From positions 17,791,743-17,855,742 of the forward strand of contig CM028333.1 in NCBI GenBank assembly GCA_016647705.1: 64,000 nt of DNA, in the 5' to 3' direction. A program made the position numbers and the translations under genes. Position 1 is the first letter of the stretch; each line of letters opens with the position of its first letter. This DNA is from Eucommia ulmoides. Taxonomy: Eukaryota > Streptophyta > Magnoliopsida > Garryales > Eucommiaceae. Under the pieces are notes generated by a model that was not told the origin of the DNA, ran no database searches, and saw nothing but the letters and a program-made list of their open reading frames with translations. This document shows positions 45,478-57,856 of this stretch, piece by piece.

Positions 45478-48400
45478 TGTCATGGGCCGAGCCTTTTGAG
45501 GCTAGAAAACGGATTGTGTGATGCTAACTAGAGGATCGTCTGGTAGCAAGCTTAGAGATTAGATAATCTAGAATAGTAGAAGCAATTTCCACAGCAGTAA
45601 GGTTCAACAGTACATGCAAATAGTGTAGTAAAAATACAATTACAAAAAAAAAAAAAAAAAAACAATTGTATTAATACTGAAGGCTACAGGTGTGAAAAAT
45701 TTATAATGGCATGTCCTCCCATGTAGTATTTTTTAAAAAAAAATACATGTGACACGAATAGATATCATTATACTCGAGGAGACAAAATGGGGCCCTTTTA
45801 CAATTAATAATGGAAATAAGCTAAATTAAGCTAAACTATTCTAGAAAACAAATGAAAATGGTCATGGACAAGTAGCCATTTGCGAGAACAAGCATCAGAC
45901 AACCTTAGACTCTCCTCCATTTGAGTAGTCGATGTTCTCGTGGACTTCTTTGGATGGTACTTTTGATTTTATCTGCGGTTTGTTGCGTACTTTGCATTCT
46001 CTTGGATAGGTTAACTTGTAGAGCTTATCTACCAAATAAGGATACAGTGGCTAGTCTTCGACAATCTCACTAGAACCCGTGTTGACATCAAAGTACATGT
46101 GCAAATTGAAGCAGGAATCAATACATGACCAAAGATGTTTGAGACATTTGATCAAGAACGGCTTTGTTAACTCCATATCTCTGTCACTAAAAGCACTCAT
46201 CAGACCATTCCACAACTGAGTATCACACTTGAAAAACTATGCAGCAATGTCCTTGGAATAATGGTACTCAAGTGATAGAGATAAGGTTCTCGAACTCGAA
46301 GATTTGTCCACCACAACAATGGTTGTTCCCTTGTTCCCCAAAACGCTGACTCTAAGCACACAAAGCTAGTATTTTCATCTTTTGGAATGTAGTCCCACCG
46401 AAAGCAAGTGGGTTTTTGCACCATTAGCTGACATGAAAGCAGATTAACTTGATTTTTGTAGATTTTTGCCCGTTAGGATGAGAATGAAACTTCTCTAGAA
46501 GTTCTTTTAGAGAAGCAATTCGAACGAAGTTAAACAGATATTTTTCTGAAATCAAAGGCGGTAATTGTGGGTTAGTCACTCCCCCACTAAGTACTGGAAG
46601 GTAGTCTTGATGTTTACCCATCTCAAGCTACAGAGCCGAAACGGATTTGTCTTCAATCGAATAATATGTTATAGGAATGACACACGATCAATCTCCCATT
46701 ATACAAGGCAAATTTGCAAAAGGAATTGTGACCCCTTTGGTGTCTGCAAAGAATCTCATCCCTACTATCACTGGAAAGTCATCCATGGGAATAATGGTAA
46801 AGTTACGGAATCCATCCCATGGAGTAATCTTTATGTATACCATGTTGGAAACCGAAACCACGAGACACACTTAGAAATTAATAGCCTTTAGTCACCCTGA
46901 TTACTTTCCAACATGGAAGTTTAACCGAATAGCTTCCGTGTCAGACAAATTTTTTTTGCGTTGCACTAGTGTCAACTAAATCCCGAGTATTCCACCTATT
47001 AATTCAAAGATCTATGAACTTGAGATTCTTATTGGAGACTGTTTTTTTTAACTACCGGTTGTTGCCTCATAGCATTTAGTAAGGTTCGTCCTCCCCCTCT
47101 TTGATATACTTTCCTCGACGTTTCTTTTCTTCTTGAATTGATCTTGCAAAGCGGACAAACTATGTTTATGAGGACAACTAGATACATCATGATTCTTTTT
47201 GCACAAGAAGCAAAGAGTAGGATTTTGATGGTCCTAGCTACCTTAGTGAGGCTTTTTGGTTTGTTGAACAAAATGATTCCCCTAAGTTATTGAACGATCA
47301 ACCATATTTTGAGTACTAGCCTGGTTGTGGACACCTTGGAGAACTCCTTGAAATAGAATTTGAGTTGGAGTTTCTCCAACATCTTAGCGGGCTTTCCTGA
47401 GATTATTCACCTCCACTTTTATTATTATGAGAGGCATTATTGTCTTTTCTCTTATTGTGGTTAGTGGTGGGTTCAAAAGAGTAATCAATTGCTTTTTCTC
47501 TAACAGCAACGGCACCAGAGAAATCATGAGGTCGTTGTCTTTGATTTCCTAACGTTCCTAATATTTCAATCCATGTAGGAACCGAAACAACTTATCATCT
47601 TGGGATATTGTACGAATGTACAACATGAGAGCTATAAACTTCTTGATATAGTCTCAGACGTATCCAGTCTGTTTCAGCTCTCTCAGTAATCATCGAGCCG
47701 TGTACTCGACATTTTGCGAGAATAATTGTACTTTGAGTTCACCTTTAAGGTTTTCCCAGGTATGAATAGTGCAGTTCCCCATATTGATGTCTGAATATTT
47801 GGTTTGCCACCATAATTTAACATCACTGCTAACGTAAATGGAAACAGTCGTTAGTTTTTCTTCTTTGGAGATTACTCGGGTGCCCGCAAGTATTGTTCCA
47901 TATCAAAGAGAAAGTTTTCAAGTTCTTTGGCTTTTCTTGCCCCGCCATAGAAATGATGTTCGAGTACGCGAACCCTCGAATTCGATTGTTCAGAGTCTCT
48001 AACAAGAGCTAGGTACACAACATTTCTCTGTTTATCTAGCTCGCCCTAATCTGAGTATGATGGTTAGTGGATGTCTTAGCAACTAGGCCCATCTGTTCAA
48101 TTAGGTGATTGATTTGGGAGTTATAAAATGTCCCATCTCCATTAGCATAGGGCTTCGTAAAGAGCTATAGCTGCGTCAATGCGGGTAATGCTTCATTCAG
48201 GCGACTTAAGTCGATATTTCGTCGACATGGTTTTCACGAACATGGTCAGGCATTGGATCAAACAGTTACTATAATACCAACTATCGTAGGAAGGGCCTTT
48301 TGTGCCTAGAGAACGAAAGGTGCAGCGCTAATTAGAGTAGCGCCTAGTAGCAAGCTTGGAGATCAGATTGTCTAAAACAACGGAAGCAGTTTTAATCTTA

Positions 48401-48710
48401 GTAAGGTTCACCACAATAGTATATGCAAATATTGTAGTAAGAATACAATTACAAAATCAACCATAATTGTATTAATACCGAAGACTATAGGTGTGAAAGG
48501 TTTACAATGACGTCCTCCCACGTAGTACTTTAAGTAAAAAAAATACAAATGACACGAATAGACATCATTGTGCTCGAGAATATACAATGGGCCCTTTTAC
48601 AAGAAATAATGAAAGTAAACTGAACTAAGCTAGACTAAGTTAAACTAATTTAGAAAACAAATGAAAAGAGTCACAAGCAAGTGACCTTGTGCAATAACAA
48701 GCACCGAATA
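45478..48710 (-). mobile_element. Gag-protease-only LTR element (TR-GAG type), nested in the copia fossil
   Basis: Two direct repeats of about 425 bp: 45478-45901 and about 48282-48710, aligned through CTAGTAGCAAGCTTGGAGAT, GTAAGGTTCA, ACAATTGTATTAATAC, GTCCTCCCA(T/C)GTAGTA and GGGCCCTTTTACAA. On the minus strand the primer site TTGGTATTATAGTAACTG sits directly inside the 5' repeat, and the purine-rich AAATGGAGGAGAGTC precedes the 3' repeat. The interior of 2.4 kb holds gag and protease remains only; no reverse transcriptase or integrase, so it would have needed a helper. Repeats differ at roughly one base in eight by eye. It is broken. Confidence 0.7.
46580..48260 (-). pseudogene. Gag and aspartic-protease fossil of the TR-GAG element
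   Basis: On the minus strand, a gag region (about 48200-47300), a zinc-knuckle-like CFLCKKNHDVSSC (about 47210-47170; C-x2-C-x3-H-x4-C, one residue shorter than the usual spacing), the protease active-site block LVDTSAT (about 46980) and the later protease block IPMDDFPVIVGMRF (46700-46790). The order gag-zinc knuckle-protease is normal for plant LTR elements. A fossil. Confidence 0.6.
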
Positions 48711-49596
48711 AGCTTCAACTGTGGCACTAGGGCTTACATGAAAAAGCTAAGTTTTGCACGTGGAAAAGCATATAGTGGCAGAGCTGCATATACTTGATGT
48801 GTGTGAGGGCGCGTGGAAGCTCTGAGTACAACGTGATTGGTATCGTTTTGTTCATCCCGTCTAGACTATTGTTATGGTGTGGTTGGTGTTGATATTAGAG
48901 CTTAGACACTTGCGCTATCATGCTCTTCTTATTCTTTTGTTTTGTTTTGTTTTCTTTTTTGTTAGGCATATTTGTCGTTATCATTGCAAAATTTAGCTGA
49001 AAGCATCTCTGCTTAAGGTGGAAACCTGCAAGAATGTGATATCAGCTTGCGAAAATTGACGAGTAAGTTTTTGATATCTCTATAAGAAAATGTTCCCATT
49101 TCTTCTTGTTGTTCACATATTGTTCTTTGCTTTCCTCTAACCTTCACTTTACCTAAACACTAAAGCACTGTTTGATAATGCGTTTTTCAAGTACTTATAA
49201 AATCAAAGTAGTGGACATTCTGAACACTGCCAGTGGCGCATGAAAGCGCGTGGCGTGGTTGTTTGGCTTCTATCTTGTGTCGTTGGACTCGTCATTAAGA
49301 GGAAAGTTTGATGGTGATGGTAGATTTGGTGTTGGGTTGATGACCGATGATACAAATATTTGAGGCAGTGGTGACAATAAAAAAAATTGGATTTGGAAGT
49401 GTGGAATTTTACTGAAAACGGGGCAAAAAATATTGACTCTTGATGCCGTGTTAGAATAATTGAGAGACAAAATATTGAGAGAATATCGTATGATTGCATT
49501 GTTATCTACAAATCACATATTTATATATAACTATTAACTAACGTTTTAACCTAACAAGACTAGAGTTTAGTGGACAATACCTACATAGATATAACA

Positions 49597-50443
49597 CATA
49601 TATTAATAAGAAAAAAATTGATATGAGATTTTAAAATCATAATTTGAGATCTTTAAACTGCTTTACACCATGACAATATACAATTTAACAGTTTTTTTTC
49701 CTAGCATAATCTACATTTTTTACTAAAATTTACATGCAATATTTAACCTCTTTGATTTATTGACCTTTTAAAAGTTCTTATCTCTCCCCCCCCCCCCCCC
49801 CCCCCCCCCCCCCCGCTTTTTAAAAGTTCTAACCACCTTATTACACGAAGGTAATAAGTAACCTTTGATTTGTTGACCATTTCAAGTTCTAATTAACAAC
49901 CTTATTAGATGAAGATAATAAGTAACCTTATTGGTGGTAATGTACATGTGAAAGTCATAATGACTTCTTGTGGTCCATGCACACACACAATATACTTCTT
50001 TTTTTTGGCATATTTTTCGTATGCATATATCACTTTCGGACAGTACTGTTAAATGAAAAGTACACAAATATGAAGCGGCAGGAGCTACGGGTGTAGTCGA
50101 ATTATAACACTGTACTTTTCGCTGTTAGGGTAACAATTGAACGTACCATGATATATTGGATGGATATATACATATATATATATTTTCTCTCTCACACACA
50201 GTAATACACAGTCTGTGTGTGCTTGTTAGCAATAGCAGGCCGTATACGTGGGTAAATTGCAGATCTAAGTTAAGGAAGATGGCTCTCAGCGCTTTAAATT
50301 TTTCTGCCACCCAGCTGACAGCAAGGAAGTTTGACCATTTAATCATTCACTAACAACAAAATTTTACGGTGTATATTCTCAACAATTAATTATTTATTAT
50401 GGCTATATATTTTGTTTTATACGTAATTATCAATCAATTATGA
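49597..50443. other. Spacer with a 29-base poly(C) run
   Basis: No gene recognised. Contains the C29 run (49786-49814) and duplicated phrases (CTTTGATTTATTGACC near 49750 and CTTTGATTTGTTGACC near 49863). Confidence 0.5.
49786..49814. repeat. Poly(C) run of 29
   Basis: An uninterrupted C29 flanked by TTTTAAAAGTTCTTATCTCT on the left and GCTTTTTAAAAGTTCT on the right, so a TTTTAAAAGTTCT direct repeat brackets the run. Long C/G homopolymers are rare in an AT-rich plant genome. Confidence 0.9.
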
Positions 50444-51055
50444 TGTTGCTAAAAAATCCTAGGCACGCATGTGAGAAATCTCTACAACCTGTAATATGAA
50501 CCTGTAAAATTAATTAGCTCCAAGGGACACCAGTGTGGTGTCAGTCAAAGAACCTCTAGCGTGAGAATAAGTCAGTCTGTTCGTGATAGGAAAAAACTTT
50601 TAGACTGTATAAGAATAGTAATCGTAGTCACCGATACTTGTCTTCCTTGTATATATATACGAATCATTTTACCTCATAATCGTCTCTTACCATAACTCCC
50701 TCTACGCTCCCCATTTTATTACCATGAATGCTGTCCACACCCCCATTACGGGCCGTTTGATAGTTACGCTTGCGTGCATGGGAGGTAGGTGAAGTTCATA
50801 TAACTGCTTACGTTAACCTGTTTGCCTTACCTACAGATGATTGGGCCTCTATTAGGAGACCTTGTTCTACACCGGATTAGCCCAAGCATGGTTGGGCTTC
50901 CTGAACAGACCAAATACACCACATTTGGGCCATTTTGCACGGTTAGCCCATGGTCAACTTTTGGACCATTTCTTTCAGGTCGGGTTTTACTAACGGATCT
51001 GACCCGATACCTCAACACCGGCTTCTACAAATCATGGGCATGAATTTCCCCTACA
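50444..51055 (-). repeat. 3' LTR of the second gypsy element
   Basis: 612 bp, TG...CA, paired with 57857-58494. Shared phrases include GAATAAGTCAGTCTGTT, CTTGTCTTCCTTGTATATAT, GCTTGCGTGCATGGGA and CCATGGTCAACTTTTGGACC. Confidence 0.9.
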
Positions 51056-51149
51056 TTAATTATTTGCCCTCTTGACTTTCGTGGTGACTCAACGAAGTGA
51101 GACGGAAGATCATTCTTCCTGTGTAAGTTCTCTCATCTTCTATTCAATT

Positions 51150-52380
51150 GCTTGATTTCTTTATCGCATTGTTTTCTTTCATCCTTCCCCAAATCTTGTA
51201 CTTCAATAATAATCTCCACTTCACTACATAGTTTGACTGAGGTTGGTTCATCGTCCACACCTGTTTCTGAGAAAGTGACGATGACCAAGGCTCGTTTATA
51301 TACCGATTCTCCAATTAACTGGGATGATCATGGTGCGAGCTATTTTAGAGAAAAATGGCTCGAATCATTCCAGAACACATTTGACATTCCTGCCTCGGTT
51401 GAGATTAGGGTTCTTTTAGAAGATGAACGCCCCTATTCCTATAATAAAAGGTAAAATATGCTTCTCTGTTTGGATGTTTGAATACGGTCTTAAACTTCCT
51501 TTCACCCCATTCTTTCGTAATTTATTCCGTCAATTAGAAATCACCCCAGCCCAACTAGTTCCTAACGGGTTTCACCAAATCATGGGTGCTCTTGCACTTT
51601 CTCGTTTCAATAACATACTCTTAACCATAGAACTTATAAGAAGTATGTGCTTCCTTAAATTTCATCAAGACACCGAGAGGTTCTATTATTCTGCTATCAA
51701 ATAGTACACATTTGTCGCAGACCTCCCATCAGCCGTAAAGGATTGGAATAATTGTTATCTATTCTTAAAGGAAACTAAGAAGTTTCCTCCAAGGAGATGG
51801 AGCAGCTCCCAGTTGTACTACGGCATTTTAATTTTTTGAGTAATTTTCTTTTTATATTTTTGTAGTTTCTGACCTTAATTCACTACTCTTGCCTCTGTGG
51901 AATCCTCACCCCTTTACACATCATGTTGCATTAGTAGAAGTGCCTGACAAAGATTTCGTCTGACTGTAAAAGTTATTGATCTATTGAAGAAACTCTTAAT
52001 GCCGGAAGATCGACCCATCAAGAGGTTGCTTACAAACCCTTTGTGCCTCTGAAGATGAAGATAGATAAAACCCAGGTCAATCAATTACGCGATTTGGTCT
52101 TGGGAAAGAGGAAAAGAGCACCCAAGAAAGCTTCATAATCAAACGAGCCTACCATTGCACCTTAACCTGCTGTGGTTCATCCTAGACCTTCTCTGTCTCA
52201 AGCTTCTCAGCCCATCCTTCTTACATCACCAGATTCTGATGATTCACAATCTCTGAGCCAAAGGCGACGCAGAATAGTATCCATTCCAGTCCTTAGTGCT
52301 CGTGTTCCATTCTCTACCAAAATTCATGGCTTGGAATTGCTTACTCGAGCAGTTAGGACTCCTATCGTCTGAATCTCTGA
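51150..52380 (+). pseudogene. Antisense gene fossil of the second gypsy element
   Basis: Runs opposite to the element's pol and lies between pol and the 3' LTR, the same place as 4126-6186 in the first element. The 93-codon segment 51423-51704 reads MFEYGLKLPFTPFFRNLF, EITPAQLVPNGFHQIMGAL and DTERFYYSAI, the hallmark pattern of the putative gypsy-type transposon domain (G-L-x-x-P-x-x-P-F ... Q-L-x-P-N ... YY). The downstream part (52172-52372) is Pro/Ser-rich. Function unknown. Broken. Confidence 0.7.
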
Positions 52381-52499
52381 GGCCACAACAGTTTGCGTTC
52401 AACATCATCTAGCAATCCATAATTTCTAAAGTCTTACTGGCATTAACGAACAATCTTCATCCTCTATAGTTGCTCCTTCTAGAGGTGTTAGCTCAACAA

Positions 52500-53760
52500 T
52501 TAAGTCGACCAACACTTGGCATTTGATTGTTGTTCTAGGCTTAAATATCACATACAATTCTCATATTTCTACTGCCCACTTCATAAGACAACCTGAAACC
52601 TCTGGTTTGTGTATCACTACCCTGAGTAGGTATGAAGTCAACACATTAATTGCATGTGCTTGGAAGTAAGGTCTTAGCCTTCGAGCTGTAGTTACCAGGG
52701 CCAAAGCAAGTTCCTCAAGATCAGTATAGCGAGTTTCAGCTGGGGCCAACGATTTACTTACGTAAAATACTGGCCTCTACCTTCCTGTACATTTTTTCGC
52801 TAGTGTTGCACTAATTGCAACTGTGGTAACCACTAAGTATAACTATAGCTCATTTCTAGGGTCAATCTTGGCTAAAGTTTTAATAGAGCCTAGGTAATCC
52901 TTGATAGACTGCAAAGCTCGTTCACTAGCTTCATCCCAGTGAAAAATCTTACTCTCTTTCAAAATTTTGAAAAAAAGAGAGCACATCTATCTGTAAACTT
53001 GGAGATTAACCTATTTAGAGTAGCCAATCTTCCTGTCAGCACCTGGACCTCATGTATCGTTGTAGGGGACTTCATATTCTGGATCGGTTCTATTTTCCCG
53101 GAATCAACCATAATTCCTATCTTGTTTACCACAAAACCTAAAAATTTGCACAATGTCACACCGAATGCACACTTTTTAGGATTCAACTTCATATTGTACT
53201 TCCGTAAGATTACGAAAGCTTCCACCAGATGCTCCATATGGTCATTCTTCTTGGAACTCTTGACTTACATATCATCTATATAGACCTCCATAATTATCTA
53301 AATTTTTTGTTGGAACATACGGCGTTGATATGTTGTCCCTGCGTTACTCAAATCAAAAGACATCACTTTATAACAGAATGTACCTATAGGGGTGATGAAA
53401 GTTGTTGCTTCCTCATCTTGATGATTCATCTAGATCTGGTTATATCCTGAATAAGCATCCATCATGGATAATAACTCATGCCCAGCTACTATGTCTACCA
53501 TTTGGTCTATTCTGGGCATTGGATAACAATATTTGGGATATGCCTGGTTAAGGTCAGTAAAGTCCACACACATTATCTATTTCTCATTCTTCTTCTTGAT
53601 TAACACTAGATTGACTAGCCACTTCGGGTAAATCACTTCTCTTATATGCCTTATTTTGAGCAGCCTCTACACTTCTGATTCTATTACCTCTTTCTTCTCT
53701 GGGCTGAACATCCTCATCTTCTGCCTTACTAGAGGTTAAGATCTCGAGATATCAAGCCAA
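52500..53760 (-). pseudogene. Gypsy fossil: reverse transcriptase and RNase H
   Basis: The minus strand holds the end of the reverse transcriptase (HLVEAFVILRKYNMKLNPKK, CAFGV...FLGFVV, 53237-52959) and RNase H (RYTDLEELALALVTTARRLR, 52749-52561). Earlier RT blocks are recognisable but decayed up to about 53760. A fossil. Confidence 0.75.
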
Positions 53761-54479
53761 TAAACTATCACCTCAAGGCTACACGTCTAGACTTCTTTCT
53801 AATAGCTGCATGAGTTTCTCTTCTTCATATTTGCTTAGTAATGTGCTAATCATTAACCTCTTTGTCCCTTGATTAAAAGTTACTTCTCGAACTTGCTTAG
53901 TTGGTTGAAAAACACCGAGATGCTCCCAAAAACCATTAATCTCCTGAGTTGGGCTGCTGATATGAGTTTTAATGAACTCCTACTCTTGAACTGGGCTATT
54001 GATATTAGCTTGGCTGAGCTCCTGCTTTCGAGCTGGGCTATTGATATGAGCTCTAATGAGTTTTTGCCCCTGAGTTAGGTTGTTGATTTGAGCTTCGTCG
54101 AGCTTTTGCTTTAATTGCTATTGGATTATTTTCTTTCTCTTCATAGTTATCGCAAAGCATTGCCTGGATGTATCCTGGTCTCCTCGGATGACAGCCACCT
54201 TACCATCCTTTACGTACTTAATACATTGATTAAGTGTTGATGCTACATCCTCTATTGTATGCAGCCAAGGTCATCCCAATATAGCATTGTATATGTGGAA
54301 TTCATTACCATGAAATCTGTAGCCTTGGTCAATCCGCCCTTATCCTTGTTTGCTGTGATGGATAAAACCTAGCATCACCGTTTAAATTGACCCAATATCT
54401 AAGCTGGGGACACCCATCTGATTGAGTGTGTTAATGAAGATGATGTTGGAAGAACTGCCTGTGTCAATCATAATTTTTC

Positions 54480-56095
54480 TATAACAACCCGATTTCCCAA
54501 GGTCGCCACTCGGTTTCTCCTTTTTTATTTTTACGGAGAAGTAGAAGTAGAACTCAAACTACTCCAACGCCATACTTTCGTTGCGCTACTATAATTTAAA
54601 AAAAAAATATTTTACCAACTCAAAATTCAACGATCATATATATATATATATATATACACAACCGACTATTCCCAACACAACTATAGAAAATCCAAACCCA
54701 CAGTTCCAACGGTTGTACTGACAGCCTCAAAAACGATGTCACTCCCTGACTCTAACTAACGCCAGTAGTGGACCCGTCTCTGCTTGGAGTACTTAAGATC
54801 AAATATTTTATTGGTGCACTGTCTTCATAATATAAAAATAATTTATGGATCAAGTACATTTAACAAAATCTATTTTTCAAAATAGGATATAACTACAGTA
54901 ATATTTTTCAGAACAAAATATAACCACACTAAACGGTATCAAATCCATATATATCATCAAAATATAGCAACTGGATATAAATCAACCAATCAAATCACTT
55001 TTAAAAAATAAAATACTAGAAACATACTTCCCTACTAGCCATAGGGTATCACCTTACGATCGAGAGTTAAAACGGTACTGTAACCTGTATAATTGTGCAA
55101 TCTAAGGTTTCTATCAGTGTCAGGGCTATTTAATATCTCCAATGGTGGGATCCAACACGTGGTATAAACCACTATATCATAATGATAATCATCATCGTTA
55201 ACAGCTACAACAACAACAACAATAACCACCACCTGCAGGACTTACCCTCTTGTCTGATCACAATACAACTTCCTACAGGACATACCCTCATATTAGGACC
55301 AACATCATCCCGCAGGACATATCCTACTGTCGGGATCACACTATAGCATATAAGTATAATAATCAAACCAGTTCCCACATTCAACATTTTACTTGATCCA
55401 TCTAACATTATAAAATAATCAATTTTAATAAATATTTTATTTTTCATAATTTAATACGAAAATATAATTTAAAAATTTACATAGAAGATAATATACTCAT
55501 CTCGATGTTAGCACTAATATTATGCTATTGCCGAAATACTGTTGTAGTCGGCCTTACCTGTAAACCTTGAAACAAAGAAATTCATAAAGAGATGATGCAA
55601 AAGGCTTGAAAGAGAGAGATTCATAAATAGAGGGAGTAAAAAGATTTAAAAAAACAACTTATATATAATTATATATACACACACACACACACACATACAA
55701 TAGGCAATTCACTCCTTTCAATAACACTTTTTTTTCTTTTTTTTTTTTTGTTATTTTTTTTTTGGTTAACCTTATCAAATCATTTCCAATACTTGATTTT
55801 GATGATAATATTGGGATGATATTTAATTTTAATTATACATATAAACCAAGTCAATTAATTACACTTATTACTCCAAGAAAACTTAGAAATATTTATTCAA
55901 CCTTAAAATCTTGAAAATAAATTTTTAAATTGCATATTAACTCTTAAAATTTTTAAAGTCAAATCAAAATTAAAATATTAATTCCCAAAGTTCTCAATAC
56001 CAAATTTTTAAATATCATAACACCCCCTTAAAATTTTTAAATTGAAATTTAAAATAACACTCTAAACCCAAATCTTTTTCGAATGTTATAAAATG
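54480..56095. mobile_element. Probable solo LTR or other insertion inside the gypsy protease region
   Basis: This block interrupts protease/linker sequence (YNAILG-like phrase near 54280 on one side, NDEDYRGVAYCRDDTLV near 56180 on the other). It starts TAACAACCCGATTTCCCAAG, contains the repeated phrase GCAGGACATA(C/T)CCT (55234-55330, about four variants) and ends near AACACCCCCTTAAAATTTT. The AACACCCC/AACAACCC edge and the repeated 'GCAGGACAT' lines resemble gypsy LTRs I have seen in plants; no interior domain. Boundaries approximate. Confidence 0.35.
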
Positions 56096-57540
56096 AAATC
56101 GAAAATATGCATAATCAGAAATTGGACCTTACATCTTCTTACTTCAAAGCTGGAAATCTTAAGTGTTATTACTAAGGTGTCGTCACGACAATAAGCTACG
56201 CCCCTATAATCCTCGTCATTGAACGTGATTACTGGTCCATTTTTGTTAGTCAAAGACATTATTTCTCCATAGCAGCGTTCTACCATTGCCTCACAAACCT
56301 TTCTCTTTTGTTCTCGGTTCGTCTTTCTCGTAAAGGGACTGACCACATTTATTATGTAGATGACCCCATGAGTACTGCTTGGGTCATCATTTTTTCTTTC
56401 TTTATTGCGGTTCTTTGGATGAGCTTTGCTCCTCGGTCTCTTCTTTTCCCTTGTTTGCTCCTGCAAATATCCACATAACTACCCTATGTTAATCAACGAT
56501 TTGATCTCCCTTTAAAGCTCCCAATAGTCATCAGTATCATGTCCATGATCTTTGTGAAACTCCCAATACTTGGCCCTATTCTTCCTATTAGATTTCATCG
56601 GGATTTTAGAAGGCCAATGCAAGACCTCAGATGATCTTATCTCATGAAGGATTCTAGAGATCGACATTCGTAATTCTGGAAGGCTTGCCCCTATCGTACC
56701 CGTGCTTTTGTCGTTGAGCTTTTAGGACGTTCTCTCTACTTGTCTGAAGTATTGCCTTTTGTTCTTTGGTTGTCATTTTTGTTGGATCTGGAGTTATCTT
56801 TCGTTAATACTCTATCTTCCCTCGCATTCTTGACATCTTCCAATTTTATATAGGGCTTTGCCTTCCCCACTAGCTCAGTCATAGACGTTGGGGTGTGCTT
56901 GTAAGAGAATCTTGGAATCGGCCTTGTCGTAATCCTGAGGTAAATGCATTTATAATAATATTGGAGTCACAACCCGCAATACATATTAACTCCTCGTTAA
57001 AGTGATTCATGTATTGGCGCAAGGATTCTCCATTTTTTTGTTGTAAAGCTAACAGGTAATCAACACCTTTTATCAACCTTTGGCACGTGATAAATTGACT
57101 AATGAATTGTTTTCCAAAGTATCTAAAAGACAAAATTGAGTTGGGTGGTAGTATGTGCAACTACTCCAAAGCTGACCCTTTTAAGGTCGTCGCAAAAGCT
57201 CTGCAAAACGTAGAATTTTTGGCTCCATAAAGTGCCATCAGATGCATAAACTAGCGAATATTGTTAACTAGGTTTATCTTCCTATCATAGTTTTCAAACT
57301 TAGTTGGGTCAAACTTGTCAGACAACGGTGCTTCTAGGATGTCTGGGGTGAATTGCATCTCAGTTCCCTTCAATAGTGTGTCCAGCTCATTAATCGATAG
57401 GTTTCTCTCCTCCAGAACACCATGTCGCTTGTGAGAATCTACCGTTTTAGTTTGGCTAAGTAATCGTCTTTTTCCTAGATAGTTACTCATATCTCTCTGA
57501 ACAACTCGTCTTCCTTGTGAAGAGTCCAAAGATTCCGGTG
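56086..57540 (-). pseudogene. Gypsy fossil: gag and start of protease
   Basis: The minus strand reads FRYFGKQFISQFITCQRLIK, then LLALQQKNGESLRQYMNHFN and AFTSGLRQGRFQDSLTSTP (57160-56879), the retrotransposon gag core, with an upstream segment (57529-57251) ending DPTKFENYDRKINL. Downstream 56466-56086 carries VVSPFTRKTNREQKRK and ITFNDEDYRGVAYCRDDTLV, typical of the gag-protease junction in Tat elements. A fossil. Confidence 0.75.
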
Positions 57541-57856
57541 ACTCAACCTGCTTTCCAAAATTGTTATTAATAGGAGGAGGCTGTTGACCATTTCTAGCAA
57601 TCTGCTAGGCTATCCTTATGATTATTCCTTCCATTGCAGCGATCTTCTCCGTTAACACATCGATTCTTGGATCCATAGTCTACACCTTAGGGGGAAGAAT
57701 GGTATGAACCCCACCTGAAGCTGTGATACATACTTCTATGTCCACAGGAGGTAGGACTTCACTCCCCTAACTGAGACCTATTTCTCTTGATCGTAACTAT
57801 CTCATCTCGATGGTGAACTTCTTTTTTATTCGATTCCCACAAATGGCGCCAAATGA

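Larger units (their letters stand above)
41655..49596 (-). mobile_element. Ty1/copia retrotransposon fossil with nested insertions
   Basis: Minus-strand element. The 5' LTR is 49449-49596; directly inside it the minus strand reads CGGCATCAAGAGTC, close to the initiator-Met primer site TGGTATCAGAGTC. The 3' LTR is 41655-42759, preceded on the minus strand by the polypurine tract TTGAGTTTGAGGGAGA. Both LTRs start TGTTAG(A/C)ATAATTGAG on the + strand and share CTAACCTAA/GACTAGAGTTT phrases. Recognisable parts are the protease/linker region and the GAG-pre-integrase region; the stretch toward the 3' LTR is strongly decayed. It is broken in many places and hosts a TR-GAG element in its interior and a MITE-like insertion in its 3' LTR. 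LTRs differ heavily, so it is old. Confidence 0.75.

Noticed and set aside
55035-55447. Small frames with Val-rich or CPVGSC text
   Set aside because: They fall in a repeat-like insertion with GCAGGACATACCCT repeats; no protein family recognised.
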